The translations under genes were made by a program, and so were the position numbers. Shown one piece after another: positions 38,101 to 48,795 of a stretch of DNA of 64,000 nucleotides (position 1 is the first letter of the stretch; each line of letters begins with the position of its first letter). Under the pieces are notes generated by a model. That model saw only the letters and a program-made list of their open reading frames with translations. It was not told the origin of the DNA and did not search any database. Source of the DNA: Candidatus Omnitrophota bacterium. GTDB taxonomy: Bacteria; Omnitrophota; Gorgyraeia; Gygaellales; JAQTUX01. The stretch covers positions 1,192,001-1,256,000 of the forward strand of contig JAQTUX010000001.1 of the NCBI GenBank assembly GCA_028707125.1, read 5' to 3'.

Positions 38101-39150
38101 CCCTACGACTATAACGGAACGGCCGGAATAGTCAACGCGCTTTCCTAAAAGGTTCTGGCGGAAACGCCCCTGTTTGCCCTTAAGCATATCGGAGAGCGAT
38201 TTCAACGGCCGGTTATTCGCCCCCAGCACCGGCCTGCCGTGCCTGCCGTTATCAAGCAGGGCATCCACCGCCTCCTGCAGCATACGTTTTTCATTCCTGA
38301 TGATTATTTCCGGAGCGTTCAGTTCTTTAAGTTTCTTCAGGCGATTATTCCTGTTTATTACTCTCCTATACAGGTCATTGAGGTCGGAAGTGGCAAACCT
38401 GCCGCCGTCCAGGGGGACCAAAGGCCTGAGGTCCGGCGGTATGACCGGCAGTATCTCCAATACCATCCAATCCGGCTTGTTGCCTGAATTATTAAAGTCC
38501 TCGATGATCCTCAGCAGTTTAAGGTTCTTTCTGGAGCCGGTTGAGTCCTTGGACTTATCCATGTCCTTTCGCAGTTTCTTACAAAGGGCGCCCAGGTCCA
38601 CATCTTTAAGCATGGCGGATATCGCCTCTGCCCCGATCTTCGCCTTGAAATTGGAGCCGTACTTCTCCACCGCCTCCTGATACTGCTCCTCTGAAAGCAG
38701 TTCATATTTCTTGAACGGCGTCTCAGCCGGGTCAAGCACAACGTACTCCTCGTAATATATGACCTTCTCCAGGTCCCTGAGGGATATGCCGAGGATCGCC
38801 GACATCCTGGAAGGCACCGCCTTAAAAAACCAGATATGCGTGACAGGGGCGGCCAATTCTATATGCCCCATTCTTTCCCGGCGCACAGATGACCTGTCTA
38901 CGGTGACCGAACACCTGTCGCAGGTAATGCCCTTGAACTTGATGCCTTTATATTTTCCGCAGTTGCACTCCCAGTCCCTTACCGGCCCGAATATCTTCTC
39001 GCAGAAAAGCCCGTCTTTTTCCGGCTTGAGAGACCTGTAATTGATGGTCTCCGCCTTCTTTACTTCGCCCTTAGACCAGGACTTTATGGTCTGCGCGGAA
39101 GCCATCCTTATGGATATGGAGCCAAACGGCGGCGCGAATTCCTTCATCAT
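35104..39150 (-). CDS. rpoC: DNA-directed RNA polymerase beta' subunit
   Basis: 1,348 residues. The N-terminal zinc finger has [19 protein letters not shown]; the catalytic metal loop [14 protein letters not shown] is at about 445-458; the second zinc site includes CGTLNG and [16 protein letters not shown]. The trigger loop/bridge helix region ([25 protein letters not shown], only its key part [13 protein letters not shown] named) is intact. It overlaps rpoB by four bases. There is no sign of the large lineage-specific inserts of cyanobacterial or proteobacterial forms. Confidence 0.98.
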   Translation of the reverse strand: MMKEFAPPFGSISIRMASAQTIKSWSKGEVKKAETINYRSLKPEKDGLFCEKIFGPVRDWECNCGKYKGIKFKGITCDRCSVTVDRSSVRRERMGHIELAAPVTHIWFFKAVPSRMSAILGISLRDLEKVIYYEEYVVLDPAETPFKKYELLSEEQYQEAVEKYGSNFKAKIGAEAISAMLKDVDLGALCKKLRKDMDKSKDSTGSRKNLKLLRIIEDFNNSGNKPDWMVLEILPVIPPDLRPLVPLDGGRFATSDLNDLYRRVINRNNRLKKLKELNAPEIIIRNEKRMLQEAVDALLDNGRHGRPVLGANNRPLKSLSDMLKGKQGRFRQNLLGKRVDYSGRSVIVVGPELKLNQCGLPKQMALELFEPFIIKKLREKGFVHTIRGARRMVERAKIEVWDILDEVIRDHPVMLNRAPTLHRLSIQAFQPLLIEGKSIKIHPLVCTAFNADFDGDQMAVHVPLSLEAQVEANILMLSTNNVFSPADGRPIVSPTQDIVLGSCYLTKPKPKAKGEGMLFSCGEEAIVAYNDDVIELHAIIKLRVNNIFDLDTSALQEGVKIIDTTVGRVLFNEYLPEGYGFVNYEMNKRNIGDVVAACYKRFGHSRTVKLLDDLKECGFEYATLGGISIGIDDLRIPPEKEAVLKDSKAEVTKVEEQYRKGVITDRERYNKAIDIWTHATDKVADFLFKGMESFNPIFLMADSGARGSRLQVRQLAGMRGLMAKPSGEIIESPITANFKEGLTVLEYFISTHGARKGLADTALKTADAGYLTRRLVDVAQEVIVIEDDCGTLNGITVAAIVEGDEIVVSLKDRIIGRVALDNIVDIITDEVIVEAGSEITEEKADMIERLGIEKIRIRSVLTCETGRGLCKKCYGRNLASGRLVDTGEAVGIVAAQSIGEPGTQLTMRTFHIGGTASRIVEQSSMKAKNDGIVRYHNIKSVEKDKEQVVLNRNGQVSINDAQGRELERYPVPQGAFLKFADGKNINKGDLFFRWDPYTYPILSEVEGTVKFEDLKEGVTVIDELNPATKVVERVVVEHKQDYNPQIIIMDSKKEVLGIYPLPIEAHILVKDGDKMKAGELLAKIPRVVGKTRDITGGLPRVAELFEARRPKDPAIIAEIDGFVEFGETKKSQRVIIVRSPTGMQKEYILPHGKHPDVYKGDKVAAGQQLTDGPVVLQDILRVCGDKVLQEYLVNEIQEVYRLQGVHINDKHIEIIIRQMLKKVRIEDSGDSDFLPGQQVDKWVFRDENIKLVKKGSKPASATPLLLGITKASLTTESFISAASFQETTRVLTDAAASGKSDELFGLKENVIVGHLIPAGTGFKEHQEIELLKAEIKGKKEDKGEGKEE

Positions 39151-42100
39151 TGTTTACCCTTCTCTGTCTTAACATCAAGGCAGAGCCCCTGTAGTTCTTT
39201 TAAGAGCACATTGAACGATTCAGGCGTGCCCGTATGGAAGGCCTGTTCGCCCTTGACGATCGCCTCATAGATCTTCGTCCTGCCGTTTACGTCGTCGCTT
39301 TTGACCGTAAGCATTTCCTGAAGCGTAAAGGCCGCGCCGTAGGCCTCAAGGGCCCAGACCTCCATCTCTCCGAACCTCTGGCCGCCGAACTGCGCCTTGC
39401 CTCCCAGCGGCTGTTGAGTGACCAGAGAATACGGCCCTATAGAACGCGCGTGCATCTTCTCGTCAACAAGGTGGATCAGTTTCATCATATAAATATATCC
39501 CACGGTCACCTTCTGGTTGAACGGCATGCCCGTGAAACCATCGTAGAGCGTGATCTTTCCTTCTTCGGGAAGCCCCGCTTTGGCAAGTAGTTCCTTTATC
39601 TGCCCTTCCTTTACCCCGTCGAATACCGGAGAGGCAGCTTCAAACCCCAGCATTCTCGCGGCCCATCCTAAATGCGTCTCTAATATCTGGCCGACGTTCA
39701 TACGCGAGGGTACGCCCAGCGGGTTAAGCACTATCTCAACAGGCGTTCCGTCGGGCAGAAAGGGCATATCCGCTTCGGGCAATATGCGCGCCACAACGCC
39801 TTTATTTCCGTGGCGTCCGGCGAGCTTGTCCCCCTCGGCGACCTTCCTCTTATTGGCAACGTAAACAACGACCCTCTTTAATACGCCGGCGGGCAGTTCA
39901 TCGCCGCGCCTGACGCGCTCTATTTCCTGCTCCTGCTCCACTAAAAGGTTCTTTATCTGTTCGTCATATGAAGAGGCGGCTACCTTGGCCTCTTCATTTT
40001 CATCAAGGTCATGCTTAAATACCTTTTTAACATCTACGCCCAGGATCCTGGCAAGGCGCTTTTCCTTTTCCGCCTCAAGCACCTCTATTTCCTGCTTGTA
40101 GTAATTTTTTATCTCCCGTATCTTCGCCAGTTCCGCGGACTTCTCCGCCTTTGACTTTCTGCCGCGGTCTTTCCTGCTGAAGACATGCACGCCGACCACA
40201 ACGCCTTCAACTCCCGGCGGGGCCACCAAAGAAGTATCCCTGACGTCTCCGGCCTTCTCGCCGAATATGGCCCTTAAAAGCCGTTCTTCCGCGGAGAGCT
40301 CCGACTCTGTCTTGGGCGTGACCTTGCCTACAAGTATGCTGCCTGCCCCGACCTCCGCCCCTATGCGTATAATGCCGCCCTCATCAAGGTCTTTCAGCGC
40401 CTCTTCTCCCACGTTGGGGATATCGCGGGTAATGTCTTCATTTCCCAGCCTCGTTTCCGTCGCCTCGGTCTCAAACTCTTCTATATGAATACTGGTAAAG
40501 GCGTCTTCCTTCACCAGCTTCTCGCTGATAAGTATGGCGTCTTCAAAATTGTAGCCGCGCCATGGCATAAAGGCGACCAGCAGATTACGGCCCAGGGCCA
40601 GTTCGCCTTTCCTGGTGGCCATACCGTCGGCGATCACCTCTCCGGCCTCAACGCTCTGCCCCGGCTGCACAATAGGCCTTTGATTCAGGCAGGTATCGGC
40701 GTTAGACCTTGTAAATTTATTCAGCGCGTATTTCTTCTTACCTATAGTTATAGATGAAGAATCCACCTCCGTTACCTTGCCGGAGGCCTCCGCGATGACC
40801 AGGGCGCCTGAATCAGCCGCGACCTTGCCTTCCATTCCCGTGCCTACCAGCGGCGGCTCGGTTATCATAAGCGGCACTGCCTGCCTCTGCATGTTGGCGC
40901 CCATCAGCGCGCGGTTGGCGTCGTCGTGCTCAAGGAAAGGCACCAGGGAAGCGGCCACGGAAACAAGCTGTTTAGGAGAAACATCCATATATTGCACGTC
41001 CTTCGCGGGCACCTTGGGAAAATCCCCTCGGTGGCGGCAGGACACTTCCTTATCCACAAAATTACCGTCCGGATCAAGCGGGCAGTTTGCCTGCGCTATG
41101 ACCATCTGTTCCTCTATATCCGCCGTCAAATAATCTATTTTTTTGGTTACCCTGCCCCCTTCAACCTTTCTATACGGGGTCTCTAATAATCCGTATTCAT
41201 TAACCCTGGCGTAACAGCTCAAAGAGGCGATCAGGCCTATATTCGGGCCTTCAGGCGTCTCAATGGGGCATATCCTTCCGTAATGCGAAGAGTGGATATC
41301 CCTGACTTCAAAACCCGCGCGCTCTCTGGAAAGCCCGCCCGGGCCCAGGGCGCTCAAGCGTCTTTTATGGGTGATTTCCGCCAGAGGGTTTACCTGGTCC
41401 ATAAACTGGGAAAGCTGGCTCCTGGCAAAGAAATCCTTGATCTGATTTGAAAATAATTTGGAATTTATAAGATGGTGGACGCTCAAGTTCTCCGTATCTC
41501 CCAATACGGTAAACCTCTCGCGTATGGAACGCTCGACCCGCGCCAGCCCTATCCTTATCTGGTTCTGGATAAGCTCGCCTACGGTCTTGATCCTGCGGTT
41601 GCCTAAATGGTCTATATCGTCTATGCGGCCCTGGCCCTTGTTGAGGTTGATAAGGTACTTGATCACGCTTATCACGGTATCCACATCAAGCACGCGCTTA
41701 TCCAGGGGCAGGTCCATATTCAATTTTCTGTTAAGTATGAACCTTCCGACCTTCTTCAGGTCGTAGCGCTTCTGGTCAAAAAACAGCCGGAAGAACAGCG
41801 TCTCGGCTGCCTCAAGGGTAAGCGGCTCTGTAGGGCGCATCTTCCTGTAGAAATCCAGCACCGCCTCTTCCTTGGTCTTGGTGTAATCTTTAGCGAGGGT
41901 AGCGGTGATCTCCGCGTGCTCCTCTCCAAACGCCTTTATTATATCGTCGTTGCCAGACAGGCCCATGATCCTCAATATCTGGGTTACCGGGAAATTCCTT
42001 CTTCTGTCAACGTAGGCGAGTATTATGCCGGCGAGGTCGTATTTTATTTCAAGCCAGGCGCCCCTGTAGGGGATTATCCTGCCGTAATAAATGCTCTTGC

Positions 42101-42551
42101 CTGAAGGATGCGCCTCTTCTTCAAAAGAAATACCGGGAGAACGCTGCAGCTGGCTTACCACCACGCGCTCATCGCCGTTTATAATGAAGGTGCCGTACCT
42201 GGTCATAAGAGGTATCTCTCCGAAGTATGCCTCCTGCTCCTTGACCTCCGTAAGCATGATCAGGCGGAATTTCACTTTAAGAGGAGAGGCGTATGTCATG
42301 CTCCTGCGCTTGCACTCTGCCTCGTCGTATTTCGGCTTGCCCAGAGAATATCCGATGAACTCAAGGCGTATCTTCCTGTCAAAGCTCTCTATGGGAAAGA
42401 CCTCTTTGAACGCCTCCTGGAGCCCGTCATCCTCTCTCGCGTCAGGGCCGACCCCCTCCTGCAGAAAACTCTTGTAGGCATCGGTCTGCAGCTGAAGAAG
42501 GTTCGGCAGCTCGTATATCTCTTTTAATCTGGCGAAATTTTTTCTTTTCAT
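39147..42551 (-). CDS. rpoB: DNA-directed RNA polymerase beta subunit
   Basis: 1,134 residues. The rifampicin-pocket region includes [29 protein letters not shown] and [33 protein letters not shown], and [13 protein letters not shown] close the C terminus. The canonical sensitive residues ([16 protein letters not shown]) appear wild type. It follows rplL by 17 bases. Confidence 0.98.
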   Translation of the reverse strand: MKRKNFARLKEIYELPNLLQLQTDAYKSFLQEGVGPDAREDDGLQEAFKEVFPIESFDRKIRLEFIGYSLGKPKYDEAECKRRSMTYASPLKVKFRLIMLTEVKEQEAYFGEIPLMTRYGTFIINGDERVVVSQLQRSPGISFEEEAHPSGKSIYYGRIIPYRGAWLEIKYDLAGIILAYVDRRRNFPVTQILRIMGLSGNDDIIKAFGEEHAEITATLAKDYTKTKEEAVLDFYRKMRPTEPLTLEAAETLFFRLFFDQKRYDLKKVGRFILNRKLNMDLPLDKRVLDVDTVISVIKYLINLNKGQGRIDDIDHLGNRRIKTVGELIQNQIRIGLARVERSIRERFTVLGDTENLSVHHLINSKLFSNQIKDFFARSQLSQFMDQVNPLAEITHKRRLSALGPGGLSRERAGFEVRDIHSSHYGRICPIETPEGPNIGLIASLSCYARVNEYGLLETPYRKVEGGRVTKKIDYLTADIEEQMVIAQANCPLDPDGNFVDKEVSCRHRGDFPKVPAKDVQYMDVSPKQLVSVAASLVPFLEHDDANRALMGANMQRQAVPLMITEPPLVGTGMEGKVAADSGALVIAEASGKVTEVDSSSITIGKKKYALNKFTRSNADTCLNQRPIVQPGQSVEAGEVIADGMATRKGELALGRNLLVAFMPWRGYNFEDAILISEKLVKEDAFTSIHIEEFETEATETRLGNEDITRDIPNVGEEALKDLDEGGIIRIGAEVGAGSILVGKVTPKTESELSAEERLLRAIFGEKAGDVRDTSLVAPPGVEGVVVGVHVFSRKDRGRKSKAEKSAELAKIREIKNYYKQEIEVLEAEKEKRLARILGVDVKKVFKHDLDENEEAKVAASSYDEQIKNLLVEQEQEIERVRRGDELPAGVLKRVVVYVANKRKVAEGDKLAGRHGNKGVVARILPEADMPFLPDGTPVEIVLNPLGVPSRMNVGQILETHLGWAARMLGFEAASPVFDGVKEGQIKELLAKAGLPEEGKITLYDGFTGMPFNQKVTVGYIYMMKLIHLVDEKMHARSIGPYSLVTQQPLGGKAQFGGQRFGEMEVWALEAYGAAFTLQEMLTVKSDDVNGRTKIYEAIVKGEQAFHTGTPESFNVLLKELQGLCLDVKTEKGKQ

Positions 42552-42568
42552 TCTACCCGCTTAACTGC

Positions 42569-42982
42569 TTACTTAAGTTCTACCGTTGCTCCTGCCGCGG
42601 TCAATTTCTTCTTTATCTCTTCCGCTTCCTGCTTAGGCACGCCGTCCTTAACCGGCTTCGGCGCTGAATCTACCAGGTCCTTTGCCTCTTTCAGGCCCAG
42701 GCTGGTGACCGCCCTGACTTCTTTGATAACGGCGATCTTATTGGCGCCCGCGGACGTGATCACGACCGTAAAGCTTGTCTTCTCCTCGGCGGCTTCCGCT
42801 CCGGCCGCGCCTGCCTGAGGCGCGGCGCCGGCAGCCATCATGGGCATTGCCGCGGACACGCCGAATTTCTCTTCAAGCGCCTTTACAAATTCCGAAAGTT
42901 CAAGGACAGACATCGTCTCAATGGACTTTATCAGGTCCCCTATCTTGCCTTCTACCTTAACCTCTGTTTTTCCTTCTGCCAT
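42569..42982 (-). CDS. rplL: 50S ribosomal protein L7/L12
   Basis: 137 residues, slightly longer than usual. An N-terminal dimerisation helix ([21 protein letters not shown]), an Ala/Gly/Pro hinge and the C-terminal factor-binding domain ([22 protein letters not shown]) are present. It forms the stalk with L10, encoded just upstream. Confidence 0.97.
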   Translation of the reverse strand: MAEGKTEVKVEGKIGDLIKSIETMSVLELSEFVKALEEKFGVSAAMPMMAAGAAPQAGAAGAEAAEEKTSFTVVITSAGANKIAVIKEVRAVTSLGLKEAKDLVDSAPKPVKDGVPKQEAEEIKKKLTAAGATVELK

Positions 42983-42994
42983 CTTATTTTCCTC

Positions 42995-43522
42995 CTATTT
43001 TCCTTTATTTTCTTTTATGCGGTTCAAGGCAACTACCATTTTGGTCATCATCTGCTTCAACGCGCGCACAGAAGACGTGATCGGGCTCTTCAAGCCGGTA
43101 ACGAGCATTACGTATAAAACTTCTCTCGGGGGCAGGCTTGCCAGCGCGCTTATATCTTTGCTCTCCAGCACCGCCTCCTCCATAACGCCTCCGTGGAGAA
43201 GCAGTTTATCGTTATCTTTGGAAAATTGTTTTAACACCTTTGAGACGCCTGTAGGGTCTGTCAGGCTGAAGACGAACCCGCACGGCCCCTGCACAAATTT
43301 AGTAAGCCCGGATAATTTCCTGTCTTTTAGCACTCTTGAAACCAGGGAATTCTTCGGGACAAAAAGCTCGGCCCCGGCCAGCCTTAATTTGTTCCTTAAC
43401 GCGTTCAGGTCGTTGCTCTTGATGCCGGAGTAGCCGATAATGAACATACTGGAGGCCTTGCCCATCCTGTCCTTTAATTCCCTCTCGCTGGACTCTCTGT
43501 ATAATGTCCCTATTTTTTTCAT
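42995..43522 (-). CDS. rplJ: 50S ribosomal protein L10
   Basis: 175 residues from the ATG at 43522 ([21 protein letters not shown]). A GTG at 43543 is in frame seven codons earlier, but it lies inside the 43538-43557 hairpin with no ribosome binding site. [19 protein letters not shown] and the C-terminal L7/L12-binding helix are present. L10 anchors the stalk and in many bacteria represses rplJL by binding the leader. Confidence 0.93.
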   Translation of the reverse strand: MKKIGTLYRESSERELKDRMGKASSMFIIGYSGIKSNDLNALRNKLRLAGAELFVPKNSLVSRVLKDRKLSGLTKFVQGPCGFVFSLTDPTGVSKVLKQFSKDNDKLLLHGGVMEEAVLESKDISALASLPPREVLYVMLVTGLKSPITSSVRALKQMMTKMVVALNRIKENKGK

Positions 43523-43537
43523 GCCTGATTTCTCATT

Positions 43538-43557
43538 CCCCACACGTAAGTGTGGGG
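43538..43557 (-). promoter_or_regulatory. Perfect 8-bp hairpin between rplA and rplJ
   Basis: Arms CCCCACAC and GTGTGGGG (43538-43545, 43550-43557) enclose a four-base loop. It lies just before rplJ, where the L10 autoregulatory leader or an attenuator is expected. There is no T run, so simple termination is unlikely. Confidence 0.6.
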
Positions 43558-43561
43558 TATA

Positions 43562-44242
43562 CTATAGCGTAAGCCTTAATCCCGGGTTCATCGATGCCGA
43601 TATAAAAGCGCTCTTTATAAACGTGCCCTTTACTGTAGCCGGCTTGGAAGAAACTATCGCGTCTATCACCTTGAAAGCGTTATCATATAGCTTATTCTCG
43701 TCAAAAGATATCTTACCCACGCTCAGATGTATACCGGACTGTTTATCCACCCGGTATTCCACCTTGCCTTTTTTCAACTCTGAAATGGCCTTAGTTACAT
43801 CGTTGGTAACTGTGCCTGTCTTGGGGCTGGGCATAAGCCCGCGCGGCCCTAATATCTTGCCCAGCTTACTTAATTCTTTCATCATCTCCGGGGTGGCTAT
43901 GGCGCAGTCAAATTCAACTTTTCCCGCGGCAACCTTTTCGATCAGGTCTTCCGCTCCCACGATATCCGCGCCCGCCTCTTTCGCCTGTTTCTCCGCCTCG
44001 CCCTTAGCGAAAACGGCGACCCGCACTTTCTTGCCTGTGCCGTGAGGCAGTATGACCGTGCCCCTGACCATCTGTTCCGGTTTCTTCGGGTCAACGTTAA
44101 GATAGAAACTCAGGTCTACCGAACCGTCGAACTTAAGCGGAGGCATTGACTTGATCAGGGCGACCGCCTCATTAAGCTTATAGCCCTTTTCTCTGTCAAC
44201 GGCCTTTTCGGACTCTTTATATCTCTTGCTGCGTTTTTGCAT
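43562..44242 (-). CDS. rplA: 50S ribosomal protein L1
   Basis: 226 residues. [21 protein letters not shown] at the start, [20 protein letters not shown] and [18 protein letters not shown] are diagnostic. L1 moves deacylated tRNA out of the E site and often represses rplKA. It follows rplK by two bases. Confidence 0.97.
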   Translation of the reverse strand: MQKRSKRYKESEKAVDREKGYKLNEAVALIKSMPPLKFDGSVDLSFYLNVDPKKPEQMVRGTVILPHGTGKKVRVAVFAKGEAEKQAKEAGADIVGAEDLIEKVAAGKVEFDCAIATPEMMKELSKLGKILGPRGLMPSPKTGTVTNDVTKAISELKKGKVEYRVDKQSGIHLSVGKISFDENKLYDNAFKVIDAIVSSKPATVKGTFIKSAFISASMNPGLRLTL

Positions 44243-44244
44243 TT

Positions 44245-44670
44245 CTAACCTTCTACGGATATGCCCATACTGCGCGCCGTGCCCATGATGATCTTCTTCG
44301 CCTCTTCAATATCCGAGGTATTCAGGTCCACGACCTTTTGTTTCGCTATCTCCTCCACCTGCTTCATCGTCACGGTGCCTATCTTCTCCTTGCCTGCCTG
44401 GCCCGACGCCTTGGCAAGATTCGCCGCTTTCTTAAGAAGTATGGAAGAGGGAGGGCTCTTTATTATAAAGGTAAATGATTTATCTTCGTAAACGCTTATG
44501 ACCACCGGCAGGATAAGCCCCTCCCTGCCTTTGGTCTGTTCGTTAAATGTCTTGCAGAACTGCATTATGTTGACGCCGTGCTGGCCCAGCGCCGGCCCAA
44601 CAGGCGGAGCGGGGTTAGCCGCTCCCGCGGGGACGTGTAATTTGATCTGTGTCTTTATCTTCTTTGCCAT
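44245..44670 (-). CDS. rplK: 50S ribosomal protein L11
   Basis: 141 residues. [31 protein letters not shown]-like start (key part [15 protein letters not shown]) and the [12 protein letters not shown] end are standard. L11 forms the GTPase-associated centre. It shares one base with nusG. Confidence 0.97.
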   Translation of the reverse strand: MAKKIKTQIKLHVPAGAANPAPPVGPALGQHGVNIMQFCKTFNEQTKGREGLILPVVISVYEDKSFTFIIKSPPSSILLKKAANLAKASGQAGKEKIGTVTMKQVEEIAKQKVVDLNTSDIEEAKKIIMGTARSMGISVEG

Positions 44671-45197
44671 TATATCTTCTCTACCTGCCAGTATTCCAAT
44701 TCAACAGGGGTTGCCCTGCCGAATATCATCACGTTGACCTTGAGCTTGCCCTTATCGGGGTGGACCTCGTCTATCGTTCCGTTGAAATTCACGAACGGCC
44801 CGTCTGTCACCCTGACCTGCTCGCCTTTCTCAAAAACGATCTTGGGGCTCGGTTTTACCTGCGTGTCCTGCGAGCGCTTCAGGATACCCTCTACCTCTGC
44901 CTCGGGCAGGGCCGAGGGTTTCTTGCCCAGGCCGATAAAGCCGGTGACTCCCGGGGTCGTCTTGAACAAAAAATACGTATCGTCGTTGAGTTCCATCTCA
45001 ACAAGTATGTAACCGGGAAAAAATTTACGCTCTGATATCCTGCGCTTTCCGCTTCTTATCTCGGAGACCTTCTCAGTAGGTATAAGTATCTGGCTCACAA
45101 GTTCAGACATCCCCGCGCCGGCTATCCTGCCCTCCAGGCTCGCCTTGACCTTATCTTCCGTGCCCGTCTGCGTATGCACAACATACCATTTCTTCAT
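44670..45197 (-). CDS. nusG: Transcription termination/antitermination factor NusG
   Basis: 175 residues. The NGN domain starts [21 protein letters not shown] and holds [13 protein letters not shown]; the KOW domain ([20 protein letters not shown]) closes it. It binds RNA polymerase and couples it to S10 or Rho. The start overlaps secE by four bases. Confidence 0.97.
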   Translation of the reverse strand: MKKWYVVHTQTGTEDKVKASLEGRIAGAGMSELVSQILIPTEKVSEIRSGKRRISERKFFPGYILVEMELNDDTYFLFKTTPGVTGFIGLGKKPSALPEAEVEGILKRSQDTQVKPSPKIVFEKGEQVRVTDGPFVNFNGTIDEVHPDKGKLKVNVMIFGRATPVELEYWQVEKI

Positions 45198-45379
45198 CTG
45201 ATCACCAGGCTTAAGAATTTGGAAAGGAGCAGATCTATTATTCCTATATAAAATGCCAGCATAAACGTGCTGGTTATGACTACGGCTGTGGCGCCCATTA
45301 ATTCCCGCCTGCTTGACCAGGACACCTTTGACAGTTCCTGTTTTACTTCAATAATAAATTTCTTTGTTTTAGCTATCAT
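45194..45379 (-). CDS. secE: Preprotein translocase subunit SecE
   Basis: 61 residues, the short one-helix form. EVKQELSKVSWSSRRELMGAT precedes a single membrane span (VVITSTFMLAFYIGIIDLLL). It clamps SecY. It opens the rif-type cluster secE-nusG-rplK-rplA-rplJ-rplL-rpoB-rpoC. Confidence 0.96.
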   Translation of the reverse strand: MIAKTKKFIIEVKQELSKVSWSSRRELMGATAVVITSTFMLAFYIGIIDLLLSKFLSLVIR

Positions 45380-45410
45380 CTATTCGGTTCAAACCCCTCG
45401 TATCGGCATA

Positions 45411-45484
45411 CAGGCCAGGAGGGATTCGAACCCCCAACCAACGGTTTTGGAGACCGCCGCTCTGCCAATTAGAGCTACTGGCCT
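45411..45484 (-). tRNA. trnW: tRNA-Trp (CCA anticodon)
   Basis: Cloverleaf on the minus strand: acceptor AGGCCAG/CTGGCCT, D arm with GCTC/GAGC, anticodon loop CTCCAAA, T arm GGGGGTTCGAAT. The 3' CCA is not encoded. It lies just before secE, a common arrangement. Confidence 0.96.
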
Positions 45485-45753
45485 AAATGGAACACCCGCG
45501 GGCAAGCCAGTGCTACCTAGAATAGATCCTTGACATTGTAATGCAATGTCAAGGATCATCCCCCTGATTAATTGTAGACCTTGCCCATATAGTGACATCC
45601 CCCGAAGCAATTTCTTCTTGGTATTCTTCAATATATTCATAAGCAAGGTTGGTTGCGCAGGGGGATGACAGAAGATAAAAAAACTCCCCCTCTTCCTTAT
45701 TTTCACAAACAAAAGGTTAAAAAAGTGGATTATTTTATTGTATTATAAAAATT
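45485..45753. other. Noncoding gap with inverted repeats and a possible gene remnant
   Basis: 269 bases between rpmG and tRNA-Trp. It holds a perfect 14-base inverted repeat (45525-45538 and 45544-45557, five-base loop) and a second pair with arms catccccctg/cagggggatg (45557-45566, 45658-45667). The minus strand also reads open without a start for about 55 codons, ending at a TGA around 45535 (SGDVTIWARSTINQGDDP), which might be the tail of a lost gene. A promoter for the secE block is expected here; a TTGACA is present within the first palindrome but no well-spaced -10 box is convincing. Confidence 0.5.
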
Positions 45754-45903
45754 CTATTTTATTTCTTTATGCGCCGTGTATCTCCGGCAAGACCTGCAGA
45801 ACTTATTCAACTGCAATCTATCCGCGTGCAATTTCTTATTCTTGGTGGTTGTGTAGTTCTTCCGTCGGCAATCGCCGCATTCCAAGGTAATTATCTCGCG
45901 CAT
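45754..45903 (-). CDS. rpmG: 50S ribosomal protein L33 (zinc-binding form)
   Basis: 49 residues from the ATG at 45903. The frame runs open to 46068 but that would cross the tRNA-Thr gene. Cysteine pairs CGDC and CRSC form the zinc ribbon. L33 lies near the E site. Its place between tRNA-Thr and tRNA-Trp ahead of secE is seen in many phyla. Confidence 0.96.
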   Translation of the reverse strand: MREIITLECGDCRRKNYTTTKNKKLHADRLQLNKFCRSCRRYTAHKEIK

Positions 45904-45923
45904 TTTATTTCCTTCAAAACTTA

Positions 45924-45996
45924 AGCCCCCGATCGGAATTGAACCGATGACCCCGTCCTTACCAAGGACGTGCTCTGCCGACTGAGCTACGAGGGC
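45924..45996 (-). tRNA. trnT: tRNA-Thr (GGT anticodon)
   Basis: Acceptor GCCCTCG/CGGGGGC, D arm GCTC/GAGC, anticodon stem CGTCC/GGACG with loop TTGGTAA, T arm with GGTTCAATTCC. CCA is not encoded. It precedes rpmG. Confidence 0.96.
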
Positions 45997-46028
45997 AGAG
46001 TTTACAACAGAGAAGCAATTATATGAAA

Positions 46029-46799
46029 TTAAAGGGGTTTTGTCAAGGTTTTTTTGTGATTTTTGCAATAAATCAACCTGAGGCCCTTGAGGACTAGATC
46101 CTTATCTACGATATCTATAACTGAAGTATGTGGAGAAACCAGGCCTATTCCGCCTCCTGTGCCTATGACCCTGCAGGCAGAGCCTGATCTTTGCTTTATT
46201 TTCTTTATAAGAGTATCCGTCATTCCGGAAAGGCCGAAGATCACTCCGCTTAATATGCTTTCTTTCGTATCTCTGCCTATAAGCGCCTTCGGCTTTGACG
46301 GCTTGACCTCAGGCAGAAGCGCGGTCATCTTGTGCAGGGCGGAAAGCGATATCTCTATGCCCGGCGCGATCGCGCCTCCCAGGTATGAGCCGCTTTTAGA
46401 TACGGCATCAATAGTAACTGCCGTGCCGAAGTCAACGATGATAACCGGCGCGCCGTAGATCTCTGACGCCGCGTAAGCCCCTACGAGGCGGTCCTGGCCG
46501 ACCTGCGCCGGGTTTTTGTATAAGTTCTTAATAGGCACGCGTATATCCCTGCCTGCGATAAAGATCCTCGCGCCGGGAAATAAACGCCTCAACGCCCGGC
46601 TGACAATTATGGTAGTCGCGGGCACTACGCTACAAATAACTATGGCCTCCGGAACAACGCTTCTAAACCCCCGCTTTATGGCGCGGGAATACGACGCGCC
46701 GCTGCCGGAAGCGGCAAAGCGCATCCGCCTCTTCAGCTTACCACCGGCAAATATACCTATATTAATATTAGTGTTGCCTATGTCTATCGTCAGTAGCAA
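46029..46799 (-). CDS. coaX: Type III pantothenate kinase
   Basis: 256 residues. The start is TTG at 46799, supported by GGAG seven bases upstream and by the family opening LLTIDIGNTN. The ASKHA-fold motifs DIGNTN, GQDRLVGAYAA and VDFGTAVTIDAV plus GGAIAPGIEIS are present. It makes 4'-phosphopantothenate, the first step to coenzyme A, and is the type not inhibited by CoA. It overlaps uvrB by 32 bases. A CoaB ligase gene at 57919 makes a later step of the same route. Confidence 0.93.
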   Translation of the reverse strand: MLLTIDIGNTNINIGIFAGGKLKRRMRFAASGSGASYSRAIKRGFRSVVPEAIVICSVVPATTIIVSRALRRLFPGARIFIAGRDIRVPIKNLYKNPAQVGQDRLVGAYAASEIYGAPVIIVDFGTAVTIDAVSKSGSYLGGAIAPGIEISLSALHKMTALLPEVKPSKPKALIGRDTKESILSGVIFGLSGMTDTLIKKIKQRSGSACRVIGTGGGIGLVSPHTSVIDIVDKDLVLKGLRLIYCKNHKKTLTKPL

Positions 46800-48795
46800 T
46801 TTTTAACTCCTTAATTTTATCGCGAAGCTGCGCCGCTTTCTCAAACTGCAGATTACGCGCGGCAAGCTCCATCTGGTACTGCAGCTCAGAAATGTATTCA
46901 TAAAGGTCGTTCTGCTCCTCGGCCAATCCCGCTGAATCCAGCACCACTGACTCTGCCTTGCACAGATCCTCTATGCCGTCTTTTACCGCCTTCTTTACGG
47001 ATGCCGGGGTTATCTTGTTGCTTTTATTGTATCGTATCTGCTTCTCTCTCCTGCGGTTGCTTTCATCTATCGCCTTGCGCATTGATTTTGTAACGCTGTC
47101 GGCGTACATTATCACCGTGCCGTTCAGGTTCCTGGCTGCCCTGCCTGATGTCTGTATCAGAGAAGTGGCTGACCTTAGGAACCCCTCCTTATCCGCGTCA
47201 AGTATCGCCACAAGCGATACCTCGGGCAGGTCCAGCCCCTCCCTTAAAAGATTTATGCCTACCAGGCAGTCAAATTTTTTCAGGCGCAGGTCCCTAAGTA
47301 TCCTGCTGCGCTCTATGGTCTCTATTTCCGAATGAAGGTGCCTGACATTGATGCCTTTCTCCTGAAGGTACGATGCCAGGTCTTCGGCCATCCGCTTGGT
47401 CAAGGTAGTGACCAGCGTCCTTTCTTTACGCTCCGCGCGCGAGCGTATCTCCTTAATAAGGTCTTCTATCTGGCCTTCCGTAGGCCTTATTATTATCTGA
47501 GGATCGGGCAGGCCGGTCGGCCTGATTATCTGTTCTACCACGCGCGAGCCGCTTTTATTCAGTTCCTTCTCTGCCGGCGTAGCCGAAACAAATACTGTCT
47601 TTCCGGTTATGGCCTCAAACTCATCGTATTTCAAGGGCCGGTTATCCAGGCAGGAAGGCAGGCGGAAGCCGTATTCAACCAGCGTATCTTTGCGCGCCTT
47701 ATCGCCTTCATACATCCCCGCTATCTGCGGGAGCGTTACGTGCGACTCATCAATGACGGTAATAAATCCCCGCGGAAAGTAATCTATGAGGCAATACGGC
47801 CTTGAGCCGGCAGGCCTGCCGCTCAGGTGCCGGGAATAATTTTCTATGCCGTGGCAATAGCCGATCTCCTTAAGCATCTCAAGGTCATACCTGGTGCGCG
47901 ACTCCAGGCGCTGCGCCTCAAGCAGCTTGCCGCGGGACCTTAACTCCTCAAGCCGAAGGCGCAATTCTTCAAGTATGCCCTTCTCTGCCGCGGCAACGCT
48001 GTCCTCGCCTACTATAAAATGCTTGGCAGGGTAAACGGCGATGCTTGAAAGCCGGCTTATCGGCTTCGCGCTGACCGGCTCAAATTCCGTTATCCTGGCG
48101 GCAACATCCCCTTCAAACTCTATCCTTACCGCCTTATCCTTATATGCCGGGAACACCTCCACTACGTCTCCGCGCACCCTTATCCTGCCCCTGATAAATT
48201 CATAATCATTGCGTTCATATTGTATATCTATAAAACGAAGTATGAGCTCATCGCGGTTTATGCTCTGGCCTTCATCCACCACTACCAGGCTCTCCTTATA
48301 ATCCCGCGGAGAGCCCAGATTATATATGCACGACACCGAGGCGACTATGATCACGTCCTGCCTTGACATAAGCGAACAGGTCGCGGAAAGCCGCAGCCGG
48401 TCCAGCCGGTCGTTTATTGAAGAATCCTTCTCTATATAGGTATCCGTGGCAGGCACGTATGCCTCCGGTTGATAATAATCGTAATAACTGACGAAATACT
48501 CTACGGCATTATCCGGGAACAGCTCCTTAAACTCGCTGTATAACTGCGCTGCCAGCGTCTTGTTATGCGATATCACCAGCGCCGGCTTGTTTATATTGTT
48601 TATTACCTGCGCTAAAGTAAAGGTCTTGCCGGAACCGGTTACGCCCAGGAGCGTGTGAAACCGCTCTTCGCCCCGCAATGCCAGCGTAAGCTCCTTTATG
48701 GCCTTTGGCTGGTCGCCGCGCGGCTTTAGCTTTGTCTTTATCTTGAAGGTATTCACCGAATTGTTACGATTAAATAATGTCCAGGGAAACGTCAA
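46768..48795 (-). CDS. uvrB: Excinuclease ABC subunit B
   Basis: 675 residues. Walker A GVTGSGKTFT, the damage-reading beta hairpin (YFVSYYDYYQPEAYVPA), helicase motif VI region (LIQTSGRAARN) and the C-terminal UVR motif (LQFEKAAQLRDKIKEL) for UvrC contact are present. The frame begins with TTG at 48795, overlapping nadC; a GTG at 48756, just before the conserved FKIKTKLKPRGDQPKAI, may be the real start. It recognises helix-distorting DNA lesions with UvrA. Confidence 0.96.
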   Translation of the reverse strand: MTFPWTLFNRNNSVNTFKIKTKLKPRGDQPKAIKELTLALRGEERFHTLLGVTGSGKTFTLAQVINNINKPALVISHNKTLAAQLYSEFKELFPDNAVEYFVSYYDYYQPEAYVPATDTYIEKDSSINDRLDRLRLSATCSLMSRQDVIIVASVSCIYNLGSPRDYKESLVVVDEGQSINRDELILRFIDIQYERNDYEFIRGRIRVRGDVVEVFPAYKDKAVRIEFEGDVAARITEFEPVSAKPISRLSSIAVYPAKHFIVGEDSVAAAEKGILEELRLRLEELRSRGKLLEAQRLESRTRYDLEMLKEIGYCHGIENYSRHLSGRPAGSRPYCLIDYFPRGFITVIDESHVTLPQIAGMYEGDKARKDTLVEYGFRLPSCLDNRPLKYDEFEAITGKTVFVSATPAEKELNKSGSRVVEQIIRPTGLPDPQIIIRPTEGQIEDLIKEIRSRAERKERTLVTTLTKRMAEDLASYLQEKGINVRHLHSEIETIERSRILRDLRLKKFDCLVGINLLREGLDLPEVSLVAILDADKEGFLRSATSLIQTSGRAARNLNGTVIMYADSVTKSMRKAIDESNRRREKQIRYNKSNKITPASVKKAVKDGIEDLCKAESVVLDSAGLAEEQNDLYEYISELQYQMELAARNLQFEKAAQLRDKIKELKIATDDRHRQH

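Noticed and set aside
45389-45712. Minus-strand 107-codon frame before secE
   Set aside because: It runs through tRNA-Trp and has no protein-like features.
45754-46068. Extended 104-residue rpmG frame
   Set aside because: It would translate through the tRNA-Thr gene; L33 begins at 45903.
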